DNA of 64,000 bases from a virus (IMGVR_UViG_3300000956_000002:1-64000), one strand, 5' to 3'; positions 24,027 through 33,666 are shown, numbered from the stretch's first letter. Notes: generated by a model not told the origin, from the letters alone. Program-made: numbers and translations.

Positions 24027-25016
24027 ATGAGACTGATTCAAAAACTTATTTTGTGCCTGGCTATTGCTGTTCCTGTGCTCGGGGACGGGCCAAAGATTGC
24101 AGGCCGAGAATTTACTGAGTGGTTGAACGACTTTTTGGACACAAGTTCGTTGCTCCCTAAAAACGAAGGAATCGCAACCAGCTTGACAGTGGTCGGGTCA
24201 ATTACCAATTTCGCGAAAGCTGAGATTACAACCACTACTCTATCGGGTTCGTCGATCACGCTCGATTGGACTGCTGGCGGAGAATACCGGCACACAATGG
24301 CCGCGGACACAACGTTGTCGTTCGCAAACTCCACCGGAACAAACCGAACAATCGTTTTAAACGCCTACCCTGACGGCACACATAGCTACACTTGGCCTTC
24401 AGGGGTGATTCCACTGACGCTTACAAATCAACCTTTGTCGCAAGGTTTAACCAAAATCTATTTCGACAGGATAGATGGGACAAATTATTTGAGCGTCTCC
24501 CCGGAGCCACGCAAGGACAGGATGCTATTCACTGGACTTCAATTCAGTGACGGGATCGGTGCGGTCCCAAACACAAACGATTACACAGCCGTCACATTCA
24601 TGCACTACAAGTTCAGTGGCACTGCGGCGACGAATGCGAATTACGGCGTTTATCCAATTGTTCCGGTCCCAGACAATTTGAACACCAACGTCGCTCTGCG
24701 CGCGCGCTTGACGGTTCGGTTGAGCGGAACTGACACTGACCCATCTACTTGGAACTTAGGCGTTCAAAACGTATCAAATTCAGCGAGCGGGTCATTTGGA
24801 GGCGCCGGAAATTGGGTGTCAATCACCATGTCTGGAGATGCTTCTGGAGCCGCGAACGATCTTGAACGAAGTAGCTGGGTGACCCTTACCGGATGGGCGG
24901 GCGCGTTGACTGCTGGGCAATCGATGTTCGTTGTCCTTAACCGGAATGGGGCAAGCGACACTTCGAATGTTGGCGTCTGGGATGTAAACCTCGAACTGGA
25001 GTACGGCATCCAATGA
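24027..25016 (+). CDS. Secreted fibre-like beta protein
   Basis: A 329-residue protein with an N-terminal signal peptide (MRLIQKLILCLAIAVPVLG, then DG). Residues about 75 to 155 have the beta-sandwich pattern common in phage tail fibres (GSSITLDWTAGG, TLSFANSTGTNRTIVL, YTWPSGVIP). The C terminus is another beta-rich domain ending NLELEYGIQ. Fibre proteins normally stay in the cytoplasm until lysis, so the signal peptide is unexpected. The start overlaps nothing and the end overlaps the next gene by 4 bases. Confidence 0.6.
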   Translation: MRLIQKLILCLAIAVPVLGDGPKIAGREFTEWLNDFLDTSSLLPKNEGIATSLTVVGSITNFAKAEITTTTLSGSSITLDWTAGGEYRHTMAADTTLSFANSTGTNRTIVLNAYPDGTHSYTWPSGVIPLTLTNQPLSQGLTKIYFDRIDGTNYLSVSPEPRKDRMLFTGLQFSDGIGAVPNTNDYTAVTFMHYKFSGTAATNANYGVYPIVPVPDNLNTNVALRARLTVRLSGTDTDPSTWNLGVQNVSNSASGSFGGAGNWVSITMSGDASGAANDLERSSWVTLTGWAGALTAGQSMFVVLNRNGASDTSNVGVWDVNLELEYGIQ

Positions 25017-25882
25017 AAAAGCTTTTCCTTATATTTTTGCTGGTTTTGATACCGACAGTGATACACGGCTCCACCCGCGTGATTCCGTGGCCCAATCTGC
25101 CTATAGGGTCGCCTTTGTTGCTCGATAAGGTCGATTCCGCTAACCTCTACTCTGCTTACTCAGTTTCGAGAAAACTTCGGAACGGTTATTCTGGGGCAGC
25201 ATTTCAGGTTCGACGTGCTAGCGACAACACGACGACTAACATTGGTTTCATTGGAACTGCTGTCGATACGGCAGGGCTTCTCGCATTCTGTTCCGGAACG
25301 GACGGGTTTTTGCCCATCGTTTACAATCAAGGACCAGCTTCAAGTCGTGACATCGCATCCGCCTCCGGAAACCAACCAAAGATCGTAACCGCTGGCGTTC
25401 TTGAAACTGGCAACAACTCGCGGCCTTGCATGGTCTTTGATGGGTCGGATGATTTTTTGAACCTCACAGCGACGATCGCTCTTCCAGTCAGCTTTTATAT
25501 CGTGGTGGCAAACACATCGACTGTGAACATTGACACGATTATTTACGGAGGTTCAACGACACGCGCCAGCCTGAAACAGCGCACCGGGCCGCTGTTCGGA
25601 TTGAATTCTGGAACAGATCAAACCTACTCATCGTACGTAAACGGGAATTGGTATCTTGTCCGGGCGACATTCCAGTCCGGAAACGAAGCGTTTCGGCTTA
25701 ACGCAAACTCCGAGGACGCAACCAAGGATGCAGGATCGAACTCCGTAACTTCGCTGGGATTTGGGGCAGCGACCGCCACTGGCCAGTTTAAGAGCAGCGA
25801 ATTGATTTACTTTAACCAAGGAACCCACGCCGATGAAGCTACTATTTTGGCAGATATTAACGCTCACTACGCTCTCTATTAA
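25013..25882 (+). CDS. Secreted arabinofuranosidase/LamG-like fibre protein
   Basis: A 289-residue protein with a signal peptide (MKKLFLIFLLVLIPTVIHGS). Residues about 35 to 120 match the pattern of the AbfB/LamG-like modules of phage fibres: AYSVSRKLRNGYSGAAFQVR, RASDNTTTNIGF, TAGLLAFCSGTDGF, PKIVTAGVLETGNNSRPCMV and FDGSDDFLN. Such domains bind or cut polysaccharides, or serve only as a scaffold. It is coupled to the upstream gene by an ATGA overlap and overlaps the next gene by 50 bases. Confidence 0.6.
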   Translation: MKKLFLIFLLVLIPTVIHGSTRVIPWPNLPIGSPLLLDKVDSANLYSAYSVSRKLRNGYSGAAFQVRRASDNTTTNIGFIGTAVDTAGLLAFCSGTDGFLPIVYNQGPASSRDIASASGNQPKIVTAGVLETGNNSRPCMVFDGSDDFLNLTATIALPVSFYIVVANTSTVNIDTIIYGGSTTRASLKQRTGPLFGLNSGTDQTYSSYVNGNWYLVRATFQSGNEAFRLNANSEDATKDAGSNSVTSLGFGAATATGQFKSSELIYFNQGTHADEATILADINAHYALY

Positions 25883-27593
25883 AGTTGCGGCCGGGACGTA
25901 TTACATAGATTGGGACGGCGGTTCGGATGCGAACAACGGAATAAGCACCGGTACGGCTTGGAAGCGTTCCCCTGGAATGGTTGGGTTCGCTGGCTCGTAT
26001 TCGCACGCGGCGGGGGACCACTTTATTTTTAAAGGCGGCGTCACTTGGCCAAGGACGGTGCTTCCACTGACAATCGCTAACTCTGGAAACTCTTCTACGC
26101 CGGATGTTTATCGTTCGACAAACACATGGTATAGCGGAGGAAGTTTCGCCATCCCATGTTTTGACGGAGAGCACATTCAGCTTGTTGGGTCGATTTCGTC
26201 ACCGATTTACGTCACGGGCGATTACATCACAATTTCAGGAATTGAGATCAAGCGACAACTGGTTCCGAACTCAGCCGGTTTCAACGCCTACGGGCATGGT
26301 GGAATTCGGGTTTCAGCGGCAGGGTCTTTTGTGACAGTAAGGGAATGCTGGATTCATGATTGGCTCCCTGCTGTTAGCGCAGCTACGCCGAACAATACCG
26401 ACTCTGATTTCGGTGGCGTCGTTGGGTTAAGCGGCTCATCAAATATTGTCGTAATCACAAATGTGATCGGGCCGGGTCTGCCTCCAGTCGGTTTGACTGG
26501 AAACAGTGGATGCGGAGTCGGCGGAACAGTTCTCGTCGTTTCGAGCAATCGTATTTTTGGAGTGACGGAATGTATCAACGGGGGCGCGACAAACATTTCC
26601 TTCAACTACCTCAGCTATTGCACGAACTCGTACGATCCGCCCTACCATCCGAATGTGATTTACCACGGGCTCGCGAGCAACGGTAAGGCGTGGATATACG
26701 GGAACACGATCCACGGAATTGATACTGAATTTCAAACGATGTTATTGCACGTTGGCTACCTCGGAGCCACCAACACGGCCTACTACATCTCAGGGAATTT
26801 GATTTACGATGTGTCGTCTCCAATCGACGTTGACGAATCGGGGATCGTAATAGCTAACAGCGGAACAAAGGCTTACATTTACAATAATACCATTTCCAGA
26901 AGCATCACGGTTGCAGCGTTAAAACGCAACCAGACCTATCACATCAGCCTTTTGGAGTGTAAAAATAACCTCTGGATTTCCGACACGCCAACCGGGAACC
27001 CAATCGGAACAGCGGCCACTACTTCCGCCTATGCGCCAGTGGAATCTTTGGTTGACGACAACAATGTGTGGCTGACTTCCGCGCAGGCCGTAACGGCAGG
27101 CTACACGACCGTAAATCTTTTCCAGGGCACGTCCGCTACGGCTGGGCTCGGCGACAATTATTATTCATTGGTGTTCCCAAGATACGATGTGCTGGGTCGC
27201 GAAAGGCAATCTGTGGGGGATTGGGATATTGGAGCCTACGCTCTGGTCGGGCCAACGATTTCAACGATCCCAGACCAATCGATTTATAAAGACGAAGCAA
27301 CCGCGGCAATCCCGTTTACGTTAAGCGACATCGACGATGCGGAGGCGGATTTAACTCTGAGCGTCGAGTCCAGTAACACAGCTTTGATACAAACGGGTGA
27401 CATTTCTTTTGGTGGAAGCGGAGCAAGTCGGACGATAACCGTGACACCCGACGCAGGAGAAACAGGCTCATCGACGATAACCGTCACGGCTGAAGACCCT
27501 AACGGAAACACCGGATCTACTGAGTTTCTAATCGATGTCACCGAGCCGATCGTTATCCCTGCGCGCGTCGGAACTTTCGTCCGGCGCCGATAA
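25833..27593 (+). CDS. Secreted beta-helix protein with Ig-like domain
   Basis: A 586-residue protein. A hydrophobic N terminus (MKLLFWQILTLTTLSIKVAA) is followed by GTYYIDWDGGSDANNGISTG, the start of many right-handed beta-helix proteins, then repeating short strands rich in Asn, Gly, Ile and Val up to about residue 465. The last 110 residues form an Ig/cadherin-like domain (ISTIPDQSIYKDEATAAIPF, then TITVTAEDPNGNTGST). The start is an ATG 50 bases inside the upstream gene and lacks a strong ribosome site, so the exact start is uncertain. Surface polysaccharide recognition is likely. Confidence 0.6.
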   Translation: MKLLFWQILTLTTLSIKVAAGTYYIDWDGGSDANNGISTGTAWKRSPGMVGFAGSYSHAAGDHFIFKGGVTWPRTVLPLTIANSGNSSTPDVYRSTNTWYSGGSFAIPCFDGEHIQLVGSISSPIYVTGDYITISGIEIKRQLVPNSAGFNAYGHGGIRVSAAGSFVTVRECWIHDWLPAVSAATPNNTDSDFGGVVGLSGSSNIVVITNVIGPGLPPVGLTGNSGCGVGGTVLVVSSNRIFGVTECINGGATNISFNYLSYCTNSYDPPYHPNVIYHGLASNGKAWIYGNTIHGIDTEFQTMLLHVGYLGATNTAYYISGNLIYDVSSPIDVDESGIVIANSGTKAYIYNNTISRSITVAALKRNQTYHISLLECKNNLWISDTPTGNPIGTAATTSAYAPVESLVDDNNVWLTSAQAVTAGYTTVNLFQGTSATAGLGDNYYSLVFPRYDVLGRERQSVGDWDIGAYALVGPTISTIPDQSIYKDEATAAIPFTLSDIDDAEADLTLSVESSNTALIQTGDISFGGSGASRTITVTPDAGETGSSTITVTAEDPNGNTGSTEFLIDVTEPIVIPARVGTFVRRR

Positions 27594-28089
27594 GCACAAC
27601 GCTAATCGCGAGCAAAGCAGCGCTGCTGTTCGTGTCTGGAACTTCGTTGGGCGTCGGCGTTGGGTCTGGTATCACTGGAAGGCCCGGAATCGTGGATGGA
27701 AGATTAACGTCAAATGTCGCGATGGTAAATGAGCCGAATATTTGAATCGAGTCGCCGGTCGTGGCTTGGTAGTAATCAAACTTCACGTCATGCGTTCCTG
27801 GCGTAAACGCTGATCCCAAGTCTGGAATTAGTCCGTAGATATCATACGGGGCCACCTCTGTGGCGTTTTGAGCCTCAAAAACAAGAGGTACAACAATCTT
27901 GTGGGCATAAACCAATCCATCGATGAATAGGAATGATCTGGTAATATCTGGTTCGAGATCAATAACCCCGACATGGAGATGGACCCCGGCGTTGTCCTGA
28001 TCGACGGTGATATCCAAAGTTGCAATCGCCTTTGATGTTTGAGCCGAAAGCGCAAAAAGCGCGCAGAGTATTGTTAGGATTTTTTTCAT
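27553..28089 (-). CDS. Secreted protein with VPD-type C-terminal sorting tail
   Basis: A 178-residue protein on the opposite strand. It begins MKKILTILCALFALSAQTSK (signal peptide; the longer frame starts at 28146). The last 30 residues are NEVPDTNSS, a hydrophobic span AALLAISVVLIGAG and the basic end RKFRRAQG, the three-part pattern of PEP-CTERM/VPDSG-CTERM tails that exosortase systems process. The middle is a beta-rich domain (TLDITVDQDNAGVHLHVGVI). Its 3' end overlaps the end of the fibre gene. Reverse orientation in the structural block marks it as a moron. The motif is why I infer a Verrucomicrobiota-like host. Confidence 0.65.
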   Translation of the reverse strand: MKKILTILCALFALSAQTSKAIATLDITVDQDNAGVHLHVGVIDLEPDITRSFLFIDGLVYAHKIVVPLVFEAQNATEVAPYDIYGLIPDLGSAFTPGTHDVKFDYYQATTGDSIQIFGSFTIATFDVNLPSTIPGLPVIPDPTPTPNEVPDTNSSAALLAISVVLIGAGRKFRRAQG

Positions 28090-28204
28090 AGACTTTGATT
28101 TGTCATACACCGGGCGGAAACGGAAAGCAATATAAAAATATAACAATAGTAAGGACGGTTAATGGTCGGGTGTTCAGGATAGGCGAGCCGAGTTTTTCTC
28201 ATTG

Positions 28205-28217
28205 TTTTTCCGTAAAA
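28205..28217. promoter_or_regulatory. Operator half-site upstream of the tailspike gene
   Basis: TTTTTCCGTAAAA lies 23 bases before the tailspike start codon and 115 bases from the start of the divergent CTERM-protein gene. It has only one strong arm; a weak CGGGTTAC follows. It belongs to the dispersed family by sequence and by its place in a gap between genes. Confidence 0.4.
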
Positions 28218-28239
28218 TCCGGGTTACTGAAGAATTCGT

Positions 28240-31200
28240 ATGGCCCAATTTCCTTTGCCGCAGCCGATTAAGATCGTGGATTCTGGTCCGCCGCCGAATG
28301 CGAATTACGCGGCGTCGAACAAACAGTATAAGGGCCATGGCAGTCCGGAGGGTGTGGTGGCGGGGATTGTGGGGGATGAGTATCTGGATTTGGACACGGG
28401 CGCTAAATGGAGCAAGATGGGGCCTGATGAAGCTCCGCCGCGACAAACAAAAGACGGTTGGCAACCAGATGGGGTTGATTTGGCGGATATTCGAGATTTT
28501 GGGGTGGCTCCAGATTCGGAAGATGACCAAGGGGATTTGATCCAAACGGCTTTGGACGCCTCGGCGGAAGAGGGTTTCGTTCTGACTGTGCCGGATGGGA
28601 TTTATCTGCACACGGCATTGACGGTTTCGGGGTTAATTCGAATCCGCGGCACTGGCAAAGGGAAGGCGATTTTCAAGGCGCGCGAAGCGTACGACAGCAC
28701 GAATGGACTTTGGACGGTGCAAGCTGGCGCCGACGTTGTTTTCGAGGACGTAGGTTTGCATGGGAACGATCAAGTGAATCGCATCCTGCGCATCAACGCT
28801 GGCGCTGACGTGGAAGTCTTGCGGTCGAAGATTTCGAATGCCTACGGTTCTGTTTCGGTATCGGCTACAGTTTGTGGAATTTTCTGCGGTGGCGGTGGAA
28901 CCTTACGTGTACTGGATTCGGTCGTTCAGGATTTGATTGCCGAACCTGATGGCGATAACACCGGGAACGTGCCTGGCACTGTTCGCGGTATTTCGATTGC
29001 CAAACAAGGGAGCGAGGATCCACCGACAGAAGTTTTGATTTCGCGATGCACGTTCAAGAATATTTTATCCGGCGACGGCGCTTCGGAGCGCAACGAGGAT
29101 TCAGATGCCATCGCGTATCAGTCGTTTGGTCAGGACACGAAAGGCAACGTAAAGGTCATCGGTAATCATTTCCATAATATCGGCAAGCGGTGGATGAAGA
29201 TTTTGAGTCCTGGTGTGATTTTCGCTGATAACGATGGGACGAATGAATCGACTTCAACGCGGCCGATGTATGCCATCGTGAGCGCAAATAGCTCCGATAT
29301 TACTGTGGCGAGGAATCACGCTGTCGGCGGCGCTGTCGGGTTATTTTGCGACGTCGGAAATCCTGGGGCGTGGGCGTGCAATAATGTTCACGTCGTCAAT
29401 AATTACTGCAAACAGAGCGAGTCTGATCCATACACTTCCGCGGAGGGATGCAGAACATTCGGTGGAACATCGGAGCTTTGCTCGGGTGTTAAAATCAGCG
29501 ACAACGATTTCATCGGGTTTCTGATTGGTGTGCATGTGAACGACGGGTCGGTTGGTGTCGTTGTCACGGACAACTACATTGAGGCCACCGAGGCGTGCGT
29601 GCATGTCTCGTGGCGGTACAATTCCGAGAATTTGTTGAACTATCCAGACCCGGATATGGTTCTGGTGCATGGGAACGTTGGGATGGCGACGACGTACGGG
29701 TTGAGGTGGAAGGGCGCAACGCAGGCGGTGTCAGGTGATAATCTTTTTGAGGCCGGCGATGCGCTCATCGTTGAAGGCGATTATGCGACGACGTTTGTTA
29801 CAGTTGAGAGGTTTAACCAGCAAATTCGTGGCGGAACGATCAAAGGGATTACGGCGCCTTTTTTGGTTGGATCGACCACAGCCACAACATACGGATCAGA
29901 GACACCTCAAGTTCAATCGATAGATACGGCCTCAAGCGGTGGGGTTGCCGGGCTCTCTGCTGAAACGCGCGATGGGACCAGAAATCGGCGAATCAGAATG
30001 ACTGTCGTTGACGGCGCGAATCCATCAACTGACCAACGAGCAGGACTTGAGACTACGCAGTCCTCGGGTGGGACAGTGCCGTTTTTTATTAAGCTTGGTG
30101 GAACTGTTCGAAAGTGGATCGACTCGATTGGGCGCCATTTCTTCTCTGATCCAACAACAGATAGCCTTGCGGTCAGTATCTCTGAGGGAACAAGCAGTCC
30201 AGAAGGGGTGAGGGTGGCGAATCCTGGTTCCATTTACATTCAGCGAGATGGATCAACTGGACGAGTCTTTTGGAGGAAAGAATCCGGCACGAGCAATACT
30301 GGATGGAGCGTTTCGAGAAACAAGGAGGATTTTCTCGATTGGGGAGCAAGTGGCGCTGGAGTTGATGATGTTTCATCGGCGTTTACGTCAGCGGTGGCCG
30401 CACGATCTCACATTGTAATTGAAAGTGGAACGTATTCTTTTGCGGATGATTACACGATTGCCGCTGGGGTTGTGTTGATAATGCGACCAGGGGCAAAATT
30501 AAAGCCAGCGAGCGGGAAGAAGATCACGATCAACGGCGAAGTGCAGGCCGGGCGGCATGAGATTTTTGATTACAGCGCCGGCGGCAAAGTGGCTTTTGGG
30601 TCATTCGCTCGAATGACTTTTATTCTGCCGGAATGGTGGGGAGCGGTTGGTGATGCTTCGACTAATAACGACACAGCATTCGGAAGGATTTACGATGCAG
30701 CGTTGGGCGCCTCTGAAAACAAGCAGACGCTTTTATTGGCTTCGTCTTATTACAATTTCGTGGCCGGGTTCACGGTCAAATCGAAAACGGCGATTAAAGG
30801 ACAAGGGCATCGTCAAACTCGTTTGCAGTTTGCGCCGACTTCGAGCGGTAGATTAATTACACTTCCGGAGGATGGGGACAACTTCACGATTGAAGGCGTC
30901 CAACTCAATTGCAATGCGTTCTCGGCTGGAGTCAGAACAACGGCCATCGGCGCCGCCGGAGACACTGACGAGATTAACACGCTTCTCGCTCGCGACGTGG
31001 TGATCTCAAATTTCAACCAATACGGTTTCAATTTCGGCTCCTGCATCTGGTCGCGATTTGAGGCTGTCGAATTTGATAGTGTTTCGAATCGTGTCGCTCT
31101 CGGGGGCACCGGAGATGGATCGGCTATCTGCATCAATTTCCGAAGCTTTTCAAACGCCATAGAGATTGGGAGCATGTGTCGCGCTGGGCAATGTGAACAA

Positions 31201-32307
31201 TTTCTCAAGACGGTGGATGCAGCGTCTCTTTCGGTTGAAAATAATTCCTTCGAACAATCCGATGCGACAATCGATGCCGTCTTAAACAAGACGAGCTTCA
31301 TTGACGTGGTTGGGAGCAACGTCCGCATCGAGAAGAATTACTTCGAGGGCATCCGGTCGGACAATCCCGGCGCCGTGATTAATATCACGTCAGCGGATTC
31401 TCCTGTCGTCTCAGAAAACCGATTGAATGGGCATCGCCCCGGAGGGAGTACGTCGGTTTCGGAGATTTTCGTAAGAATAAATGCTTCCGTAAATGGCGGC
31501 TGGGTTGCGTGCAATACGTTTCTCGGGGTGCCGGACTATTACATCCAAGTCAACGGATCGTCGCAGCCTGTATCGGCGCCGCAAAATACCTACCTCAACA
31601 ACAGTGAGGTTCCCTACACGGCGTTCTCGCAAATCGAAGCAATGATGTCTCCATCTGTGACCGACCTAACGATGTCCACGGAGATTCGTTTTTGCCGCCC
31701 CCAGGTGACGAGAATCACCAGCGCCAATACCAACGTCGCGACGGTTCAGGTATGGGAAAAGTATCGGAGCGGTGGCTCCGGTTCCGCTAATGACGGCGTT
31801 CAGGTTGTTTCAAAACTGACGAACGATGCTGGAAACAATTCCCAAACTCAGGTTGGTACGATGGGCTGGATGTATGAGAATCCGGCTGACTCGACTGAGC
31901 AGGCGAAGTTTCGTGTTCAAGTTATGAACACTGGTCAACTCGCGACCGGTTTTGAGGCGTTGTCCAAAGGGGGATTCTATACGCAAGGCCCGCCAATCTC
32001 CGACATCGTGGTTTCCGCTGTCGATGTGGTCGGAACACAAAAGAATTGGAAGTGCATCCTTACAGCGACCGGGAAAAAATACTCCTGCCCCAATCCATCC
32101 GCTGGGACACCGGCGCTGCCGGAAGGTTGGAAATGTTTTGTGAAGTTGAACATCGGCGGAGTTGGAACAGGAACAGTTGATTTCGTGAACGCCACGGATC
32201 GCATCCGGCCATCTGGAGCTTCCTCCTACAGCTTGTCGGCCGATGGGAAATACGTCGAACTCGAGTACATCGGAAACAACGACTGGATCATCATTCGCGA
32301 AGGATAA
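28240..32307 (+). CDS. Tailspike with two beta-helix parts
   Basis: A 1355-residue protein. The first 80 residues (MAQFPLPQPIKIVDSGPPPN and on) probably attach it to the tail. From DIRDFGVAPDSEDDQGDLIQ (about residue 82) a pectate-lyase-like beta-helix begins, with repeating short strands and Asn ladders to about residue 535. A second helix begins at DFLDWGASGAGVDDVSSAFT (about 690), with the sentence-like hallmark GAVGDASTNND at about 800. The C terminus is a beta-rich trimerisation or receptor-binding part. Long tandem beta-helix spikes usually bind and cleave capsular or exopolysaccharide. No signal peptide is present, unlike the three genes before it. Confidence 0.75.
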   Translation: MAQFPLPQPIKIVDSGPPPNANYAASNKQYKGHGSPEGVVAGIVGDEYLDLDTGAKWSKMGPDEAPPRQTKDGWQPDGVDLADIRDFGVAPDSEDDQGDLIQTALDASAEEGFVLTVPDGIYLHTALTVSGLIRIRGTGKGKAIFKAREAYDSTNGLWTVQAGADVVFEDVGLHGNDQVNRILRINAGADVEVLRSKISNAYGSVSVSATVCGIFCGGGGTLRVLDSVVQDLIAEPDGDNTGNVPGTVRGISIAKQGSEDPPTEVLISRCTFKNILSGDGASERNEDSDAIAYQSFGQDTKGNVKVIGNHFHNIGKRWMKILSPGVIFADNDGTNESTSTRPMYAIVSANSSDITVARNHAVGGAVGLFCDVGNPGAWACNNVHVVNNYCKQSESDPYTSAEGCRTFGGTSELCSGVKISDNDFIGFLIGVHVNDGSVGVVVTDNYIEATEACVHVSWRYNSENLLNYPDPDMVLVHGNVGMATTYGLRWKGATQAVSGDNLFEAGDALIVEGDYATTFVTVERFNQQIRGGTIKGITAPFLVGSTTATTYGSETPQVQSIDTASSGGVAGLSAETRDGTRNRRIRMTVVDGANPSTDQRAGLETTQSSGGTVPFFIKLGGTVRKWIDSIGRHFFSDPTTDSLAVSISEGTSSPEGVRVANPGSIYIQRDGSTGRVFWRKESGTSNTGWSVSRNKEDFLDWGASGAGVDDVSSAFTSAVAARSHIVIESGTYSFADDYTIAAGVVLIMRPGAKLKPASGKKITINGEVQAGRHEIFDYSAGGKVAFGSFARMTFILPEWWGAVGDASTNNDTAFGRIYDAALGASENKQTLLLASSYYNFVAGFTVKSKTAIKGQGHRQTRLQFAPTSSGRLITLPEDGDNFTIEGVQLNCNAFSAGVRTTAIGAAGDTDEINTLLARDVVISNFNQYGFNFGSCIWSRFEAVEFDSVSNRVALGGTGDGSAICINFRSFSNAIEIGSMCRAGQCEQFLKTVDAASLSVENNSFEQSDATIDAVLNKTSFIDVVGSNVRIEKNYFEGIRSDNPGAVINITSADSPVVSENRLNGHRPGGSTSVSEIFVRINASVNGGWVACNTFLGVPDYYIQVNGSSQPVSAPQNTYLNNSEVPYTAFSQIEAMMSPSVTDLTMSTEIRFCRPQVTRITSANTNVATVQVWEKYRSGGSGSANDGVQVVSKLTNDAGNNSQTQVGTMGWMYENPADSTEQAKFRVQVMNTGQLATGFEALSKGGFYTQGPPISDIVVSAVDVVGTQKNWKCILTATGKKYSCPNPSAGTPALPEGWKCFVKLNIGGVGTGTVDFVNATDRIRPSGASSYSLSADGKYVELEYIGNNDWIIIREG

Positions 32308-32316
32308 TATTCGCCC

Positions 32317-32721
32317 ATGCGAAGGTCATATCGAATCCCGGAACCAGCCAACCCGCTTGATCCAGAGATCGCGCAAGCGATGGTCACGAGCCGCCTTCAG
32401 GTCCCGCCTGATGACGTTTTCGAGGCACAATTTAGCGAGGAGGACCTTGTAAAGTTCAAAGAAGCAGACCAGAAGCTACTAGGTCTTATGAGCATACAAC
32501 GTCAGTGGATTGATTGGCTGATATCTGCGGTGCAGAAACAGGATGATTCTATTCGTCAGGTTGACGCCGAGGTGGCGCGTCGAAAAATTGACCTGGCAAA
32601 ATTGAAAAGCGAAACAGAGGAACAAACAATCGTATGGCGCATTTTACGATGGATGATCCCACTGCTCGTGGGTGGCGCGCTAACTGCAATTGGCTCGCTT
32701 CTGATCAAGGGGGGTCTGTGA
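32317..32721 (+). CDS. Coiled-coil protein with a C-terminal membrane span
   Basis: 134 residues. A helical coiled-coil part (about 60 to 105, DDSIRQVDAEVARRKIDLAK) precedes a single span ILRWMIPLLVGGALTAIGSLL. This shape is found in spanin-like and tail-associated small membrane proteins. It sits right after the tailspike and is coupled to the next gene by a GTGA overlap. Confidence 0.55.
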   Translation: MRRSYRIPEPANPLDPEIAQAMVTSRLQVPPDDVFEAQFSEEDLVKFKEADQKLLGLMSIQRQWIDWLISAVQKQDDSIRQVDAEVARRKIDLAKLKSETEEQTIVWRILRWMIPLLVGGALTAIGSLLIKGGL

Positions 32722-32867
32722 AGAAATTGCAAAAGCAATTGCAGGACGTGGTGGATCAGATCCGCAGCGAAGATCGCGACTCCAGTAAAGACGCGAAATA
32801 CAACGCCGCGCTGTGCTCTGCAATTGACTCCATTCAAAAGCGGCCGCGGAAATCGCATGAAGTTTGA
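32718..32867 (+). CDS. Small coiled-coil peptide, GTG start
   Basis: 49 residues (KKLQKQLQDVVDQIRSEDRD at the start), helical and charged. The GTG overlaps the upstream stop, and its end overlaps the next gene by 11 bases. Function unknown. Confidence 0.45.
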   Translation: MKKLQKQLQDVVDQIRSEDRDSSKDAKYNAALCSAIDSIQKRPRKSHEV

Positions 32868-33249
32868 TTCGCTACTTGCTCGCATCGATCGCCTGCCGCC
32901 TTGTTTGTGCCGGCTGCTGGCGCGTCGAAACGTCACCGGCGGGGGTTGGGCGCCGAAAAGCACGCGGGACATCGCCGCGGATGCCGGGCTGTCGAAATCA
33001 GCGGTGGCGGAATTAAGCCGACGCCGAACGTGGCGTGGAACTCCGATTGGAATGGCCGATGCGTTCGCGCGCGGGTGTGGCGTGAACCTGGCGGAGGTGG
33101 ATGCAGTGATCAAGCGACTAAGGTATCATCGGACGCGCCTGCGGCATCTCAGTAAAGGCAATGGGCATCAGCGGCGGATGATTGCGGATTTGTTGAAGCA
33201 AGTGAAAAACCAAAACCCCATGGAAAGTTCGAGCACTCTCAATGGATGA
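32857..33249 (+). CDS. Helix-turn-helix protein
   Basis: 130 residues. The segment STRDIAADAGLSKSAVAELS (about residues 35 to 55) has the helix-turn-helix pattern (an A/DIA, G and S-V/I spacing), with basic helices after it. It ends by overlapping the next gene by 8 bases. It could be a late transcription regulator or an early regulatory gene that was drawn into this cluster. Confidence 0.5.
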   Translation: MKFDSLLARIDRLPPCLCRLLARRNVTGGGWAPKSTRDIAADAGLSKSAVAELSRRRTWRGTPIGMADAFARGCGVNLAEVDAVIKRLRYHRTRLRHLSKGNGHQRRMIADLLKQVKNQNPMESSSTLNG

Positions 33250-33604
33250 AACAATTCACCTCTCCAAGAATGAATCGGAGACTCCGACGCCAACGCCGCC
33301 GGGAGTTCAGACAACAAAAACTGAGACGAAGATCGAGTCGGTGGAGACTGAGATCACGCCGGCCAACGGACGACGACATCGCCATCCTGGTGAACTGATG
33401 GGGATGAGCGGGCGGTTTTGGATCGCCTTCATTGGAATGCTCGGTGTCGTTTATATCGCTGGTGTGGTAGTTCACAAATCGAAGGACGAGATCGATCCTC
33501 AAGTGTCGGCGATGATTCTCGGCGGGTTCCTTACGCTGATCGGCAACGTCGCTTCCAACTATTTTGGACAAAACACCGGGCCGACGAAGCCTAAGACTTC
33601 ATAG
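33242..33604 (+). CDS. Membrane protein with two spans, holin-like
   Basis: 120 residues: an acidic/Pro/Thr-rich N-terminal tail, a span RFWIAFIGMLGVVYIAGVVV, a charged loop (HKSKDEIDPQVS), and a second weaker span AMILGGFLTLIGNVAS. The place among small late genes suits a holin, but there is no diagnostic sequence. Confidence 0.45.
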   Translation: MDETIHLSKNESETPTPTPPGVQTTKTETKIESVETEITPANGRRHRHPGELMGMSGRFWIAFIGMLGVVYIAGVVVHKSKDEIDPQVSAMILGGFLTLIGNVASNYFGQNTGPTKPKTS

Positions 33605-33616
33605 TCCAATCCACGA

Positions 33617-33662
33617 TTGACGGTCCGATGGGTGAACGTTACCGTAATTACGGAATACGGAT
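33617..33662 (+). promoter_or_regulatory. Promoter with an overlapping operator
   Basis: TTGACG (33617..33622), 17 bases and TACCGT (33640..33645), with the perfect 12-bp dyad CCGTAATTACGG at 33642..33653 covering the -10 and followed by another half-site TACGGAT. The arrangement is the same as at 5043: a TTGAC-type -35 with the -10 inside the operator. Confidence 0.55.
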
Positions 33663-33666
33663 AAGT

